From Pseudonocardia alni (GTDB lineage: Bacteria > Actinomycetota > Actinomycetes > Mycobacteriales > Pseudonocardiaceae), in NCBI RefSeq assembly GCF_002813375.1, contig NZ_PHUJ01000003.1:992001-1056000 (forward strand): a stretch of DNA of 64,000 bases, read 5' to 3'. The position numbers were made by a program, and so were the translations under genes. The notes beneath the pieces were generated by a model, which saw only the letters and a list, made by a program, of their open reading frames with translations, made no database searches and was not told where the DNA came from. This document shows positions 49,866 to 60,061 of the stretch, in pieces (the stretch's first letter is position 1; every line of letters begins with the position of its first letter).

Positions 49866-51467
49866 GTGACGACCGTCCTGCGCTCCGCGCTCGACACCTC
49901 GGACGAGGTCTACCTCGCCAACCGCGCGCACGCGGAGACGGTCCTGGCCGAGCTCGACGAGCAGGTCCGGACCGCCATCGCCGGGGGCGGCGAGCGCTAC
50001 CAGCAGCGCCACCGCGACCGCGGGCGGCTGCTCGTCCGGGAGCGCATCGAGCTGCTCCTCGACCGCGACGCCGCGTTCCTCGAGCTCTCCTCGCTCGCGG
50101 CCTGGGGCACCCCGTTCACCGTGGGCGCCTCCATCGTGACCGGGATCGGCGTCGTCTCCGGCGTCGAGTGCATGATCGTCGCCCACGACCCCACCGTCCG
50201 CGGTGGCGCGATGAACCCGTACTCGCTGCGGAAGACGCTGCGCGCCCTGGAGATCGCGCGCATCAACCGGCTCCCCACGATCAACCTCGTCGAGTCCGGC
50301 GGGGCGGACCTGCCCACCCAGTCCGAGCTGTTCGTGCCCGCGGGCAAGATCTTCCACGACCTGACCGAGCTGTCGTCGATGGCGATCCCGACGATCGCGC
50401 TCGTCTTCGGCAACTCCACCGCGGGCGGCGCCTACGTCCCCGGCATGTGCGACCACGCCGTGATGGTCGACCAGCAGGCCAAGGTGTTCCTCGGCGGCCC
50501 GCCGCTGGTGAAGATGGCCACCGGAGAGGAGTCCGACGACGAGGAGCTCGGCGGCGCCGCGATGCACGCCAAGGTCTCCGGCCTGTGCGACCACTTCGCC
50601 GTCGACGAGCGCGACGCCATCCGGATCGGGCGCCGGATCGTCTCCGAACTCAACTGGCGCAAGCTCGGCCCCGGTCCCACGCTGCCCGCCGACGAGCCGG
50701 TCCACGACCCCGACGAGCTGCTGGGCATCGCGCCGTCGGACATCAAGGTGCCCTTCGACCCGCGCGAGGTGATCGCCCGCGTGGTCGACGGCTCCCGGTT
50801 CGGCGACTACAAGCCGCTGTGGGGCACCAGCCTCGTCACCGGCTGGGCGTCGATCCACGGCTACCCCGTGGGCATCCTCGCCAACGCCCGCGGCGTGCTG
50901 TTCAGCGAGGAGGCCAAGAAGGCCTCGGAGTTCATCCAGCTGGCGAACCAGACGGACACGCCCCTGATCTTCCTGCAGAACACCACCGGCTACATGGTGG
51001 GGAGGAGCTACGAGCAGGGCGGGATCATCAAGGACGGCTCCAAGATGATCAATTCGGTGGCGAACAGCAAGGTCCCGCACATCACGCTGAACCTGGCCGC
51101 GTCCTTCGGCGCCGGGAACTACGGCATGTCCGGACGCGCCTACGACCCGCGGCTGATGTTCGCCTGGCCGGGCTCCCGGCTCGCCGTCATGGGCGCCGCC
51201 CAGCTCGCCGGCGTGATGTCGATCGTCGCCAGGCAGTCCGCCGCGTCGTCGGGCCGGGAGTTCGACGCCGAGGCCGACGAGCGCAACCGCGCCGCCGTCG
51301 AGGCCCAGATCGAGCAGGAGTCGCACGCCTTCTTCGTCACGGCCCGGCTCTACGACGACGGCCTGATCGACCCCCGCGACACCCGCACCGTGCTCGGCAT
51401 CGCCCTGTCGACCGCGCACTCCAACATCGTCGCCGGCCAGCGTGGCTACGGCGTCTTCCGGATGTGA
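49866..51467 (+). CDS. Acyl-CoA carboxylase beta subunit (carboxyltransferase)
   Basis: A 533-residue carboxyltransferase that moves CO2 from biotin to the gamma or beta carbon of an acyl-CoA. Both crotonase-like lobes are complete, with the oxyanion-site glycines in FGNSTAGGAYVPGMCDHAVMV and in NTTGYMVGRSYEQGGIIKDGSKMINSVANSKVPHITL. The sequence is closer to methylcrotonyl/geranyl-CoA carboxylases (MccB/AtuC: KVFLGGPPLVKMATGEESDDEELGGAAMHAKVSGLCDH) than to propionyl-CoA enzymes. GTG 49866 gives the standard N-terminus. Its alpha partner follows after 7 bp. Confidence 0.9.
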   Translation: MTTVLRSALDTSDEVYLANRAHAETVLAELDEQVRTAIAGGGERYQQRHRDRGRLLVRERIELLLDRDAAFLELSSLAAWGTPFTVGASIVTGIGVVSGVECMIVAHDPTVRGGAMNPYSLRKTLRALEIARINRLPTINLVESGGADLPTQSELFVPAGKIFHDLTELSSMAIPTIALVFGNSTAGGAYVPGMCDHAVMVDQQAKVFLGGPPLVKMATGEESDDEELGGAAMHAKVSGLCDHFAVDERDAIRIGRRIVSELNWRKLGPGPTLPADEPVHDPDELLGIAPSDIKVPFDPREVIARVVDGSRFGDYKPLWGTSLVTGWASIHGYPVGILANARGVLFSEEAKKASEFIQLANQTDTPLIFLQNTTGYMVGRSYEQGGIIKDGSKMINSVANSKVPHITLNLAASFGAGNYGMSGRAYDPRLMFAWPGSRLAVMGAAQLAGVMSIVARQSAASSGREFDAEADERNRAAVEAQIEQESHAFFVTARLYDDGLIDPRDTRTVLGIALSTAHSNIVAGQRGYGVFRM

Positions 51468-51474
51468 GTGAGGC

Positions 51475-53463
<1,989 letters not shown>

Positions 53464-53464
53464 C

Positions 53465-54226
53465 ATGAGCGACGTGACCTACGAGGTGACCGACGGCGTC
53501 GCCTGGCTGACGATCGACCGCCCCGAGGCCCGCAACGCCCTCAGCAGGGCCGTCCGCGAGGGCCTGTTCGACGGCGTCCACCGGTTCAACGCCGACGACA
53601 CGGCGAAGGTCCTGGTGCTGACCGGCTCCGGGGAGAAGGCGTTCTGCGCGGGCGGCGATCTCAAGGAGATGAACGACGTCGCGCTCCGGGTCCCGCCCCC
53701 GGACTTCCTGCCCCAGCTCGGCCGCAACATCGACGTCCCCAAGCCGACGATCGCGGCGGTCAACGGGATCGCCTACGGCGGCGGGTTCCTCCTGGCCCAG
53801 CAGTGCGACCTGGTGGTGGCCGCCGAGCACGCCCGCTTCGCGGTGTCCGAGGTCAGGATCGGCCGCGGTTCCCCGTGGGCCGCGCCGCTGTCCTGGCTGG
53901 TCCCGCCGCGGGTCGCGATGAAGATCCTGCTCACCGGCGACCCGATCGGCGCGTCCGAGGCGCAGGACCACGGGCTGGTCAACGACGTGGTGCCCGCCGC
54001 CGAGCTGCGCGGGCACACCCAGCGGCTGGCCGAGCGGATCGCCGCCAACGCCCCGCTGTCGGTGCTCGCGGCCAAGCGGACCGTGTACCTGTCGGCGAGC
54101 CACACCCGCGCCGAGGCCTACGAGCGTGCCGAGGAGATCTGGGAGCCGGTCTACCTGTCGCAGGACGCCCAGGAGGGCCCGCTCTCGTTCCGGGAGAAGC
54201 GTGCCCCCGTCTGGCAGGGGGTCTGA
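53465..54226 (+). CDS. Enoyl-CoA hydratase/isomerase family protein
   Basis: A 253-residue crotonase-fold protein. The oxyanion hole is formed by KAFCAGGDLKEM and GIAYGGGFLLAQQCDLVVA. One likely catalytic Glu is in SEVRIGRG; the second Glu of classical hydratases seems replaced (the aligned helix reads RVAMKILLTGD), as in several specialised hydratases. In the Atu/Liu scheme this position is taken by the isohexenylglutaconyl-CoA or methylglutaconyl-CoA hydratase, which acts right after the carboxylase encoded just upstream. Start ATG 53465 is 1 nt from the previous stop; spacing of 2 nt to the next gene shows a tight operon. Confidence 0.85.
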   Translation: MSDVTYEVTDGVAWLTIDRPEARNALSRAVREGLFDGVHRFNADDTAKVLVLTGSGEKAFCAGGDLKEMNDVALRVPPPDFLPQLGRNIDVPKPTIAAVNGIAYGGGFLLAQQCDLVVAAEHARFAVSEVRIGRGSPWAAPLSWLVPPRVAMKILLTGDPIGASEAQDHGLVNDVVPAAELRGHTQRLAERIAANAPLSVLAAKRTVYLSASHTRAEAYERAEEIWEPVYLSQDAQEGPLSFREKRAPVWQGV

Positions 54227-54228
54227 CC

Positions 54229-55065
54229 ATGGTGACCATGGAGACGGTCCTCGACGACCTGGAGGCCGAGAGCGCGGTCGTCCGCGCGATGGTCGCCGAT
54301 CTCGACGACGCCGCCATCGGCGGCCCCACGCCGGCCGAGGGCTGGACCGTCCGCGACCAGCTCACCCACCTCGCCTGGTTCGACGAGGCGGCCACCCTCG
54401 CGGCGACGGACCCGGCGACCTTCCGCACGCGGGCGGACGGGTTGCAGGAGCTCGGGCCCGGCTTCCCCGACCGGATCGCCGCGGACCACGCGGGTCTGCG
54501 GGCCGAGGAGGTCCGGGCCTGGTTCGCCGGGGCCCGCGACGCCCTCGTCAGCACCTTCCGCGGCATCGGGCCGAAGACCCGGCTGCCCTGGTACGGGCCG
54601 GACATGAGCGCCCTGTCCTCCGTCACCGCCCGGCTGATGGAGACCTGGGCGCACGGCCAGGACGTCGCCGACGCGCTCGGGATGCTCCGGGAGCCGACGG
54701 ACCGGCTGCGCCACGTCGCCCACCTGGGGGTGCAGACCTTCGGTTTCACCTTCCGCAACAACGGCCGCGAGGTCCCGGAGGCGCCCGTGCGGGTGGAGCT
54801 GGTCGCCCCCTCCGGCACGCTGTGGACCTGGGGCCCGGAGGACGCCGCGGACCGGGTCACCGGCTCCGCCCTGGGCTTCTGCCTGGTCGCGACCCAGCGC
54901 AGGCACCCCGACGACACCGACGTGGCCACGACCGGGCCGGTCGCCGCCGACTGGATCTCGATCGCCCAGACCTTCGCCAACCCGCCCGGCCCCGGCCGCG
55001 CCCCCGGCGCCGTCACCGCGGCGTTCCCCGCCCCGACCCGTACCCCCGCAGGAGGGCCCGCATGA
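54229..55065 (+). CDS. TIGR03084-family DinB-like metal-binding protein
   Basis: A 278-residue protein of the DinB/mycothiol-maleylpyruvate-isomerase superfamily. The N-terminal four-helix bundle has candidate metal histidines in TVRDQLTHLAWFDEAA and LMETWAHGQDVADALG. The C-terminal part (FTFRNNGREVPEAPVRVELVAPSGTLWTWGPEDA) is the SCP2-like extension of TIGR03084 proteins. Many relatives use mycothiol. Why such a protein belongs to AtuA-containing operons is unknown. ATG 54229 or the in-frame ATG three codons on may be used. The stop overlaps the next ATG. Confidence 0.85.
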   Translation: MVTMETVLDDLEAESAVVRAMVADLDDAAIGGPTPAEGWTVRDQLTHLAWFDEAATLAATDPATFRTRADGLQELGPGFPDRIAADHAGLRAEEVRAWFAGARDALVSTFRGIGPKTRLPWYGPDMSALSSVTARLMETWAHGQDVADALGMLREPTDRLRHVAHLGVQTFGFTFRNNGREVPEAPVRVELVAPSGTLWTWGPEDAADRVTGSALGFCLVATQRRHPDDTDVATTGPVAADWISIAQTFANPPGPGRAPGAVTAAFPAPTRTPAGGPA

Positions 55066-56822
55066 CCCGCGCACCGGTGCGCATCGGCAACTGCTCCGGC
55101 TTCTACGGCGACCGCATCACCGCCGCGCGGGAGATGGTCGAGGGCGGGCCGATCGACGTGCTGACCGGCGACTACCTCGCCGAGCTGACGATGCTGATCC
55201 TCTACAAGGCGCGGCGGAAGGACCCGACCGGCGGCTACGCGAAGACCTTCCTCACCCAGGTCGAGCACGTGCTGGGCACCTGCCTGGACCGCGGCATCAG
55301 GATCGTGTCGAACGCGGGCGGGCTCAACCCCGCCGGGCTGGCGTCCGACCTCACCGCCCTGGCGCAGCGGCTCGGCCTCGCCCCGCGGATCGCCTACGTG
55401 CACGGCGACGACCTGGTCGACCGGCTCGACGACATCCAGGCCGCCGGGCACACCCTGGCCCACCTCGACACCGGCGTCACGCTCGCCGACGCGGGGGTGA
55501 ACCCGGTGTCCGCCAACGCCTACCTGGGCGCATGGGGCATCACCGAGGCCCTGCGCGCCGATGCGGACGTCGTCGTCACCGGGCGGGTCACCGATGCCTC
55601 CGTGGTCGTCGGCCCCGCCGCGTGGTGGCACGGCTGGGAGCGCACCGACTTCGACGCGATCGCCGGCGCCATGGCCGCCGGGCACGTCATCGAGTGCGGC
55701 CCGCAGGCCACCGGCGGGAACTACTCCTTCCTCGAGGAGATCACCGACCGCCGCTACCCCGGCTTCCCGATCGCCGAGGTCGCCGCCGACGGGTCCAGCG
55801 TGATCACCAAGCACGCGGACACCGGCGGGCTCGTCTCCCCGGGCACCGTCACCGCCCAGCTGCTCTACGAGATCGGCGAACCCGCCTACCCCGGCCCGGA
55901 CGCCGTGGCGCACTTCGACTCGCTGCGGCTCACACAGGACGGCGAGCACCGCGTACTGATCTCCGGCACCCGAGGCAGCGCGCCGACCGACCGGCTCAAG
56001 GTGGCGCTGAACTACGAGGGCGGCTACCGCAACACCATGACGCTGGTGCTCACCGGCACGAAGATCGAGGAGAAGGCGGCCTGGGCCTCGGAGCAGCTCA
56101 CCGAGCTGCTCGGCGGCGCGGACCGGTTCCAGGAGCTCGACATCCAGCTGCTGCGCTTCGACCATCCCGACGCACCCACGAACCCGCAGGCGACCGCCCA
56201 CCTGCGGGTCACCGTCAAGGACCCGGACCGGCGCAAGGTCGGCCGTGCCTTCTCCGACACGACCATGGAACTCGCCCTCGGCGGCTACCCCGGCTTCCAC
56301 ACCACCACCCCGCCCTCGGCCGAGAGCGCCTTCGGCGTGTACTGGCCGTCCCTCGTGCCCGCCTCCGAGGTGGAGCACCTGGTCACGCTGCCCGACGGCA
56401 CCACGACACCGGTGCCGCACAGCCCGGTCACCGCCGGGGTCCCCGCCCCGGCCGAGCCGGTCGTGCCGGCACCCGTGGCGGGGCCCACCCGGCGGCTGCC
56501 GCTGGGCGAGATCGCGGCGGCCCGCTCCGGCGACAAGGGCGGGAACGCGAACATCGGGCTCTGGACCCGCACCGACGACGAGTACGCGTGGCTGCGCGGC
56601 CACCTCACCGTCGAGCGCGTCCGCGAGCTGCTGCCGGAGGCCGCCGGGCTGGAGATCCGCCGCTTCGACCTGCCCAACCTGCGCGCGCTGAACATCGTCG
56701 TGATCGGGATCCTGGGGGCGGGCGTCGCCTCCGCCACCCGCCCCGACCCTCAGGCAAAGGGGCTGGGCGAGTACCTGCGCAGCCGCCTCGTCGACATCCC
56801 CGTCGCCCTGCTGCCCGGCTGA
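55062..56822 (+). CDS. AtuA-like DUF1446 protein
   Basis: A 586-residue protein related to AtuA of acyclic terpene utilisation. Residues 1-450 are DUF1446: VRIGNCSGFYGDRITAAREMVEGGPIDVLTGDYLAELTMLIL, IRIVSNAGGLNPAG, DVVVTGRVTDASVVVGPAAW, ECGPQATGGNYSFLEE. Residues about 480-580 form the AtuA C-terminal ferredoxin-like domain (GEIAAARSGDKGGNANIGLW). The gene is essential for citronellol use in Pseudomonas, but its reaction is unknown. Its place after a carboxylase and hydratase repeats the Atu gene set. It overlaps the TIGR03084 gene by ATGA and ends the operon. Confidence 0.88.
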   Translation: MTRAPVRIGNCSGFYGDRITAAREMVEGGPIDVLTGDYLAELTMLILYKARRKDPTGGYAKTFLTQVEHVLGTCLDRGIRIVSNAGGLNPAGLASDLTALAQRLGLAPRIAYVHGDDLVDRLDDIQAAGHTLAHLDTGVTLADAGVNPVSANAYLGAWGITEALRADADVVVTGRVTDASVVVGPAAWWHGWERTDFDAIAGAMAAGHVIECGPQATGGNYSFLEEITDRRYPGFPIAEVAADGSSVITKHADTGGLVSPGTVTAQLLYEIGEPAYPGPDAVAHFDSLRLTQDGEHRVLISGTRGSAPTDRLKVALNYEGGYRNTMTLVLTGTKIEEKAAWASEQLTELLGGADRFQELDIQLLRFDHPDAPTNPQATAHLRVTVKDPDRRKVGRAFSDTTMELALGGYPGFHTTTPPSAESAFGVYWPSLVPASEVEHLVTLPDGTTTPVPHSPVTAGVPAPAEPVVPAPVAGPTRRLPLGEIAAARSGDKGGNANIGLWTRTDDEYAWLRGHLTVERVRELLPEAAGLEIRRFDLPNLRALNIVVIGILGAGVASATRPDPQAKGLGEYLRSRLVDIPVALLPG

Positions 56823-56850
56823 CCGGGGCGGCGGCCCCGCGCCGGGTCAG
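56819..56850. terminator. Terminator-like hairpin
   Basis: Outer arms CTGACC (56819-56824) and GGTCAG (56845-56850) enclose an inner stem GGGGC/GCCCC (56825-56829, 56834-56838). It spans the stop codons of two convergent genes. The middle is imperfect. Confidence 0.45.
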
Positions 56851-58340
56851 GGGAACATCGCGCGCAGCTCGGGCCGGTCGAGCTTGCCGCTGCCCGTGCG
56901 GGGCAGCGCGTCGACGATCTCGATCCGCTTGGGTCCGTGCATCCCCCGCAGGTTCGGGTCGGCGGCGCACCAGGCGGCGATCTGCTCCACGGTGACACCC
57001 GGCTTGGTGGGGACGACCACCGCGGTCACCTGCTCGACCCAGCGCTCGTGGGCGGTGCCGATCACCGCGACCTCGGCCAGGTCGGGGTGGGCGGCGAGGT
57101 GCTCCTCCACCATCTGCGGGAACACGTTCTCCCCACCCGAGACGATCATGTCGTCGATCCGGTCGACGTAGTACAGGTAGCCGTCCGCGTCCTGCGACAT
57201 CAGGTCACCGGTGCGGAACCAGCCGTCCGCCGACCACTTCTCCGGGACGTCGATGTTCCAGTAACCCGGGGTGACCGCGTCCCCCCGGACCCAGAGCTCG
57301 CCGACGCCCTCGTCCCCCGGGCGCAGGTCCGGGCCGCCGTCGACGGGTACGAGCCGCGTGCGCACGATCTGCTCCAGCGGGGTGCCCATCGAGTCCGGGC
57401 GCCGCACGTCGTCCGGGCCGTAGGTGACCACCAGGCCGTTCTGCTCGGTCTGGCCGTAGATCTCCACGCCCGCGATCCCGGTCCCCGCCTCGAGCCGCTC
57501 GATCGCGGCCGTGGGGGTGCGGGAACCGCCGAACATGCAGATCCGGAAGGAGTCGAGCACCACCGGCGACCCCACCGTCCGGTTGCCGACGTCGATCATC
57601 ATCGTGGAGATCAGGCCACCGAAGGTCGGACGCAGCTCCTGCGCCAGCTCCAGCCACCGCACGACGTCCCAGCGCGGCATGAACGTGATCTGCCCGCCGA
57701 GCAGCAGCAACGGCAGGCTCGCCAGCTGCAGGCCGCCGACGTGGAACAGCGGCATGCAGTTCAGCACGTGGTCGGCGGCGGTGAGCCGGTAGCGGCCGAT
57801 GGCGCCCTCCGCCTCGGCGACGAGGTTGCGGTGGGTCTGCCGCACGCCCTTCGGCACCCCGGTCGAGCCCGAGGTGTACATGATGCAGGCGTCCTCGCCG
57901 TCGAGCCGGGGCAGCACGTCGGCCGCGGGCTCGTGGGCCGCCAGGGCCGCGGCGAACCCGTCGGTCGTCAGCAGCTCCGGGCACTCGTCGCCCAGCAGCG
58001 CGGCGACCCGGTCCCGGTCCGCGGCGGGCAGCACGAGCACCCGCAGCCCGGAGTCGCGCACGACGTGGCGGAGCGCCGCGTCGGGGAACATCCGGTTGAG
58101 CGGCACGCCGACCGCGCCGGCCTGCCACGTACCGAGCAGCCCGACCAGGTACTCGGGGCAGTTCGGCAGGAGGAACCCGACCCGCTCCCCCGGCTCGACC
58201 CCGGTGTGCCTCAGGTACGCGGCGAAGCGGGCACCGCGTTCGGCGTACCCGGCGTAGTCGACCTCGTCGTCGTCCAGCCGGAGCGCGACGTCCGCCGGGT
58301 GGTGGGCCGCACTGCGGCGCAGGAGCGTGGCGATGTTCAT
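56847..58340 (-). CDS. AMP-forming acyl-CoA ligase
   Basis: A 497-residue ANL-superfamily ligase, distinct from the one at 47842. CIMYTSGSTGVPKGVRQTHRN is the phosphate-binding loop, IYGQTEQNGLV the adenine motif, WFRTGDLMSQDADGYLYYVDRIDDMIVSGGENVFP the hinge region, and TGSGKLDRPEL carries the catalytic Lys. The N-terminal AYLRHTGVEPGERVGFLLPNCPEYLVGLL is normal. ATG 58340 has GAGGAGGA 9 nt upstream. It is convergent with the carboxylase operon, and a palindrome upstream shares that operon's motif. Substrate unknown; probably a pathway acid. Confidence 0.88.
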   Translation of the reverse strand: MNIATLLRRSAAHHPADVALRLDDDEVDYAGYAERGARFAAYLRHTGVEPGERVGFLLPNCPEYLVGLLGTWQAGAVGVPLNRMFPDAALRHVVRDSGLRVLVLPAADRDRVAALLGDECPELLTTDGFAAALAAHEPAADVLPRLDGEDACIMYTSGSTGVPKGVRQTHRNLVAEAEGAIGRYRLTAADHVLNCMPLFHVGGLQLASLPLLLLGGQITFMPRWDVVRWLELAQELRPTFGGLISTMMIDVGNRTVGSPVVLDSFRICMFGGSRTPTAAIERLEAGTGIAGVEIYGQTEQNGLVVTYGPDDVRRPDSMGTPLEQIVRTRLVPVDGGPDLRPGDEGVGELWVRGDAVTPGYWNIDVPEKWSADGWFRTGDLMSQDADGYLYYVDRIDDMIVSGGENVFPQMVEEHLAAHPDLAEVAVIGTAHERWVEQVTAVVVPTKPGVTVEQIAAWCAADPNLRGMHGPKRIEIVDALPRTGSGKLDRPELRAMFP

Positions 58341-58392
58341 CGGCGGGTCCTCCTCGGCCACGACCGCGCTCCGCGCACCCACGCCGTCGTGA

Positions 58393-58411
58393 GGTGATCA
58401 GCTGTTCACTA
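58393..58411 (-). promoter_or_regulatory. Operator-like site C, second acyl-CoA ligase
   Basis: GTGATCAGCTGTTCAC (58394-58409) is a 16-bp palindrome with one mismatched pair. Read on the minus strand it is TAGTGAAC, 7 nt, CAC, the same TWGTGAAC-N7-SAC pattern as sites A and B. It lies 54-70 nt upstream of the ligase start. Confidence 0.55.
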
Positions 58412-58599
58412 GCGGAACCTACCGGGAACGACGCGGCACGTCACGTGCCCCGGCGGGCTCCCCGGCGGTCCGTCACGGGTGCCGCAGGCCCCCGGGCGCG
58501 TCTGCGCGCGGGGCAACCGGACCGCTGCGGGTGCGGGGACGCCGCTCCCCGGAAATCGGAGCCGCCCGCGGACGGCTGTCGGGGTGTGTGTCCCCCACC
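58412..58599. other. Non-coding stretch
   Basis: About 190 bp between site C and the siderophore-receptor remnant. Nothing recognisable was found on either strand. Confidence 0.3.
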
Positions 58600-58823
58600 G
58601 GTCTCCCCGGCCCGCTCGTCGGTCGTCGCGCTGGGGGCGGCCGACGTCGCCCTCGCGCGGGAGCTCGGGGATGGACGTCGTCGGCGGCCTGCGCAACGCC
58701 GGGGAGTCGCAGCCGCAGGCGCCCTACCTCGCGCCGTTCCCGGACGGGGTGCTGACGATCGACGAGCTGGAGCCGCTGCCGCTGGGGCGGATCGCGGCGT
58801 ACCGCCCGGACCGTCGGAGGTGA
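58600..58823 (+). pseudogene. Frameshifted remnant of a siderophore-binding ABC receptor
   Basis: Two reading frames joined at a GGGG run near 58667-58670 read SVVALGAADVALARELG then MDVVGGLRN, and further on FPDGVLTIDELEPLPLGRIAAYRPD. This is the order seen at the start of FecB/FhuD-type iron-siderophore receptors (VVALG..DA..ALGV.PVG...; ..LEKIAALRPDLI). One extra G breaks the frame and a stop follows at 58823, so only about 70 residues survive, without signal peptide or the C-terminal lobe. An intact small gene starting at ATG 58671 (50 residues, GGAG upstream) is the alternative. Recognition is by pattern only. Confidence 0.5.
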
Positions 58824-58844
58824 ACGAGCCGAGCCGATGGGGCG

Positions 58845-59507
58845 CTACGTCTCCGAACCGTCGGACGCCGACGGGGCCACCGACGCCTGACCAGCCGTGC
58901 CGCGACCGGGCCCGTCCGGCTGCCGCTCGCGGAGCGAACACAGCAGTCCGTGGAAGACGTTCCAGACGGCTTCCCCGTCCCCCGCACGCCCGGACTCGGC
59001 CAGCCACAGAGCGGACTCGTTCATCGCGCCGGACAGCAGCCGGGTCAGCGGCTCGACGGGCTGGGACACGATCACCCCGTCATCGACGAGCTGCTGCAGC
59101 GACTCCGCCAGATGACGCGCGGAGGTCTGCTCGTCCAATCGGCGCCACTCCGACCAGCCGAGGACGGCGGGCCCGTCGATGAGCATGATCCGCGACAGCT
59201 CCGGGTCGTTGGACACCGAGAGGAACGCCCGGCAGCCGGCGACGAACGAGGTCCAGGGGTCCGCACCGGAGGAGACCGATGTGGACACACGGTCGGCCAC
59301 CTCCGCCTGGACCTGGGCCAGGACCTCGCGGAACAGGCCGATCTTGCCGTCGAAGCTGTGGTAGAGGGCGCCCTTGGTGACGCCCGCGGCGGCCACGATC
59401 TCGGCCAGTCCGACCGCGCCGTAGCCACGCTGCGCGAACAGCGTCCGCGCCTCGTGGATCAAGGCCTTCCGCGTCTGCTCCCGTTGCCGGATCCGCACTC
59501 CGGTCAT
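58845..59507 (-). CDS. TetR-family regulator
   Basis: A 220-residue repressor with the helix-turn-helix RKALIHEARTLFAQRGYGAVGLAEIVAAAGVTKGALYHSFDGKIGLFREVL and a C-terminal ligand domain of the type found beside drug-export genes (FVAGCRAFLSVSNDPELSRIMLIDGPAVLGWSEWRRLDEQ). GGGAGGG just precedes ATG 59507. It diverges from a decayed MFS exporter, and an 11-bp palindrome lies between them. The partner is lost, so the regulator may now act elsewhere or be drifting. Confidence 0.88.
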   Translation of the reverse strand: MTGVRIRQREQTRKALIHEARTLFAQRGYGAVGLAEIVAAAGVTKGALYHSFDGKIGLFREVLAQVQAEVADRVSTSVSSGADPWTSFVAGCRAFLSVSNDPELSRIMLIDGPAVLGWSEWRRLDEQTSARHLAESLQQLVDDGVIVSQPVEPLTRLLSGAMNESALWLAESGRAGDGEAVWNVFHGLLCSLRERQPDGPGRGTAGQASVAPSASDGSET

Positions 59508-59526
59508 GGACCCTCCCGAACTCGTG

Positions 59527-59537
59527 TACCGACGGTA
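59527..59537. promoter_or_regulatory. TetR operator palindrome
   Basis: TACCGACGGTA is a perfect odd palindrome of a well-known TetR-operator type, midway between the TetR start (59507) and the start of the exporter remnant (59539). Confidence 0.55.
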
Positions 59538-59538
59538 G

Positions 59539-59958
59539 GTGAATATGCACCTGGCCGGCCCGGCCATCACCCCGGGCCTCGGCGCCACGGCACAGCAGAT
59601 GCTGGGCATCATCGACATCCACGGCTTCATGATCGCCGGCCTGCTCGGCACGATGGGCAGCCTGGGCGACCGCATCGGGCGCCGGGCGGGACATGGCCAT
59701 CGGGCTGTGGGTCACGATGTTCGCGGTCGGCAGCGCACTCGGCCCGGTGACCGGTGGCGCACTGCGGCAGGTCTTCCGGTGGGCCTCGGTCTTCCTGATC
59801 GCGGTCCCGGTCGTGCGCTGCTGCTCGTCGCCGGGCCGCTGCTGGTGGCGGAGTACCGCACCCCGGAGGCGGACCCGATCGACCTGGTGAGCGTCGCCCT
59901 GTCCCTCGAAGCGATCGTGCCCGTCGCCCACGGCCTCGAGGAGCCGGCGGTCTGCTGA
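59539..59958 (+). pseudogene. Decayed MFS drug exporter (SmvA/QacA-type)
   Basis: Three pieces in two reading frames. First AITPGLGATAQQMLGIIDIHGFMIAGLLGTMGSLGDRIGRR (spans 1-2 of a 14-span MFS exporter). Then, in another frame (59693-59820), MAIGLWVTMFAVGSALGPVTGGALRQVFRWASVFLIAVPVV (spans 5-6). Then, back in the first frame, LLLVAGPLLVAEYRTPEADPIDLVSVALSLEAIVPVAHGLEE, ending at a stop. About 75 residues between the first two pieces and everything after span 7 are missing. An internal deletion plus frameshifts left no functional transporter. The adjacent TetR and operator are intact. Confidence 0.8.
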
Positions 59959-60061
59959 TCTCCGTCGTCGGGCCCCTCGGCGAGAGATCGCTCGGCGACG
60001 TCCCGGTACGACGGGGGTTCGGCGTGTACGACACCCAGATCCGGGCGCTTCCGTGCCGCGA

